The position numbers and the translations under genes were made by a program. From Yoonia sp. I 8.24 (GTDB lineage: Bacteria; Pseudomonadota; Alphaproteobacteria; Rhodobacterales; Rhodobacteraceae): 64,000 nt of DNA. Shown in pieces: positions 63,499 through 64,000 of this stretch; within the stretch, counting starts at the first letter, position 1; each line of letters begins with the position of its first letter. The notes under the pieces were generated by a model, which searched no databases, was not told where the DNA came from, and worked only from the letters and a program-made list of their open reading frames with translations. The DNA is taken from positions 186,001 to 250,000 of the forward strand of contig NZ_JACXGQ010000003.1 of NCBI RefSeq assembly GCF_022096995.1, written 5' to 3'.

Positions 63499-64000
63499 AT
63501 GGCATACCCGGAAATCTATATTTTGCGCCATGGTCAAACGACATGGAACCTCGAAGGGCGTATGCAAGGCGAGCTGAACTCGCCTCTGACCGCGCAGGGC
63601 CGCGACGAGGCCGCACGCCAAGGGGAGATTCTTGCTGAACGTGACCTCCGCGAATTCGCATTTATCAGCAGCCCACAGGGCAGGGCGGTGCAAACGGCGG
63701 GAATCGCCTGCGCGCCACTGGCGGAATTGGTGCGTACAGATGATCGATTGCGTGAAATTGGGGTCGGTGACTGGTCCGGTGCGCTGCGTGACACGCTACC
63801 GCTCCCGGACGCCTCTGATCCCTATATGGCGCAATATGAGGTTGCCCCAAATGGCGAAGGTCTGGCGGCTGTAAAAGCCCGCTGCAACGCATTTTTGCAA
63901 GATTTAAAGGGGCCTGCGGTGCTGGTGACGCACGGGGTGACAGGGCGCACATTGCGCGAAATTCTTGCGGGGCCTGAAGCAATTGAGGGCACCACGATCC
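63499..64000 (+). CDS. Histidine phosphatase family protein, 3' end outside window
   Basis: Reads MAYPEIYILRHGQTTWN, the RHG motif of the phosphoglycerate-mutase-like superfamily, with LNSPLTAQG, SSPQGRAVQT and the late catalytic VTHGVTGR. About 167 residues are inside the window and the frame is still open at base 64000. Could be a phosphoglycerate mutase-like enzyme, a cobalamin-pathway phosphatase, or a general phosphatase. Confidence 0.88.
   Translation, partial: MAYPEIYILRHGQTTWNLEGRMQGELNSPLTAQGRDEAARQGEILAERDLREFAFISSPQGRAVQTAGIACAPLAELVRTDDRLREIGVGDWSGALRDTLPLPDASDPYMAQYEVAPNGEGLAAVKARCNAFLQDLKGPAVLVTHGVTGRTLREILAGPEAIEGTTI

Overview
The window is ordinary chromosomal DNA from an alphaproteobacterium, most probably the order Rhodobacterales (Roseobacter group). 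This rests on the gene orders radA-cvpA-purF, pyrC-pyrE-dnaB, tatABC with a DUF815 ATPase and nlpD-pcm-surE, the sulfur cluster cysG-DUF2849-cysI-cysH-DUF934, DctB/DctD beside a DctPQM TRAP transporter, and several small families common in that group. I cannot name a genus from the sequence alone. I saw no rRNA, tRNA, insertion sequence, prophage or CRISPR array. No gene-free stretch exceeds about 290 bases.

Layout. 1-6.1 kb (+): an unrecognised protein cut by the window edge, a membrane protein, glycerate 2-kinase, an exported phosphodiesterase-like lipoprotein, dusA and a TauE-type exporter. 6.1-9.0 kb (-): an operon of two paralogous sulfotransferase-like genes around a WYL regulator. 9.2-11.6 kb (+): tatABC and a DUF815 ATPase. 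11.6-22.4 kb (mostly -): nlpD, pcm, surE, an SDR enzyme, arsC-like, purF, cvpA, radA, aqpZ, a PqiA-like protein and alr. 22.5-26.4 kb: dnaB, pyrE and pyrC, with a signal-rich gap upstream of dnaB. 26.4-31 kb: small proteins, a hydrolase-like protein, and DUF1203-xdhC-coxS-coxM, a molybdenum-hydroxylase set without its large subunit. 31-33.7 kb: a protein with an eCIS-effector-like leader, infC with an apparent ATA start, and an Ala/Glu-rich 18-residue-repeat protein.

33.7-39.7 kb is assimilatory sulfate reduction: fpr, DUF934, cysH, cysI, DUF2849 and cysG, with a divergent Lrp/AsnC regulator and a near-consensus Lrp site between them. Next come a gamma-butyrobetaine-hydroxylase-like enzyme, a triple beta-barrel outer-membrane protein with a damaged 5' end, and a cytochrome P450. 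44.3-50.8 kb is a complete C4-dicarboxylate module, dctB-dctD and dctP-dctQ-dctM, whose regulator has lost the sigma-54 contact loop. 50.9-56.4 kb holds a YHYH protein, tpiA, an IPNS-like oxygenase, an A-type Fe-S carrier, a DUF3307-SatD pair with phased boxes in its promoter, and a DUF59 Fe-S maturation protein. 56.6-64 kb: tgt, a GT90-like glycosyltransferase, a secreted protein, lon, a duplicated-motif lipoprotein, an HU protein and a histidine phosphatase cut by the window end.

The best candidates for something unusual are the orphan effector-like gene (31.0-32.0 kb), the SatD promoter with 30-bp-phased boxes, the triple-barrel protein, the loss of coxL, and the DctD variant.
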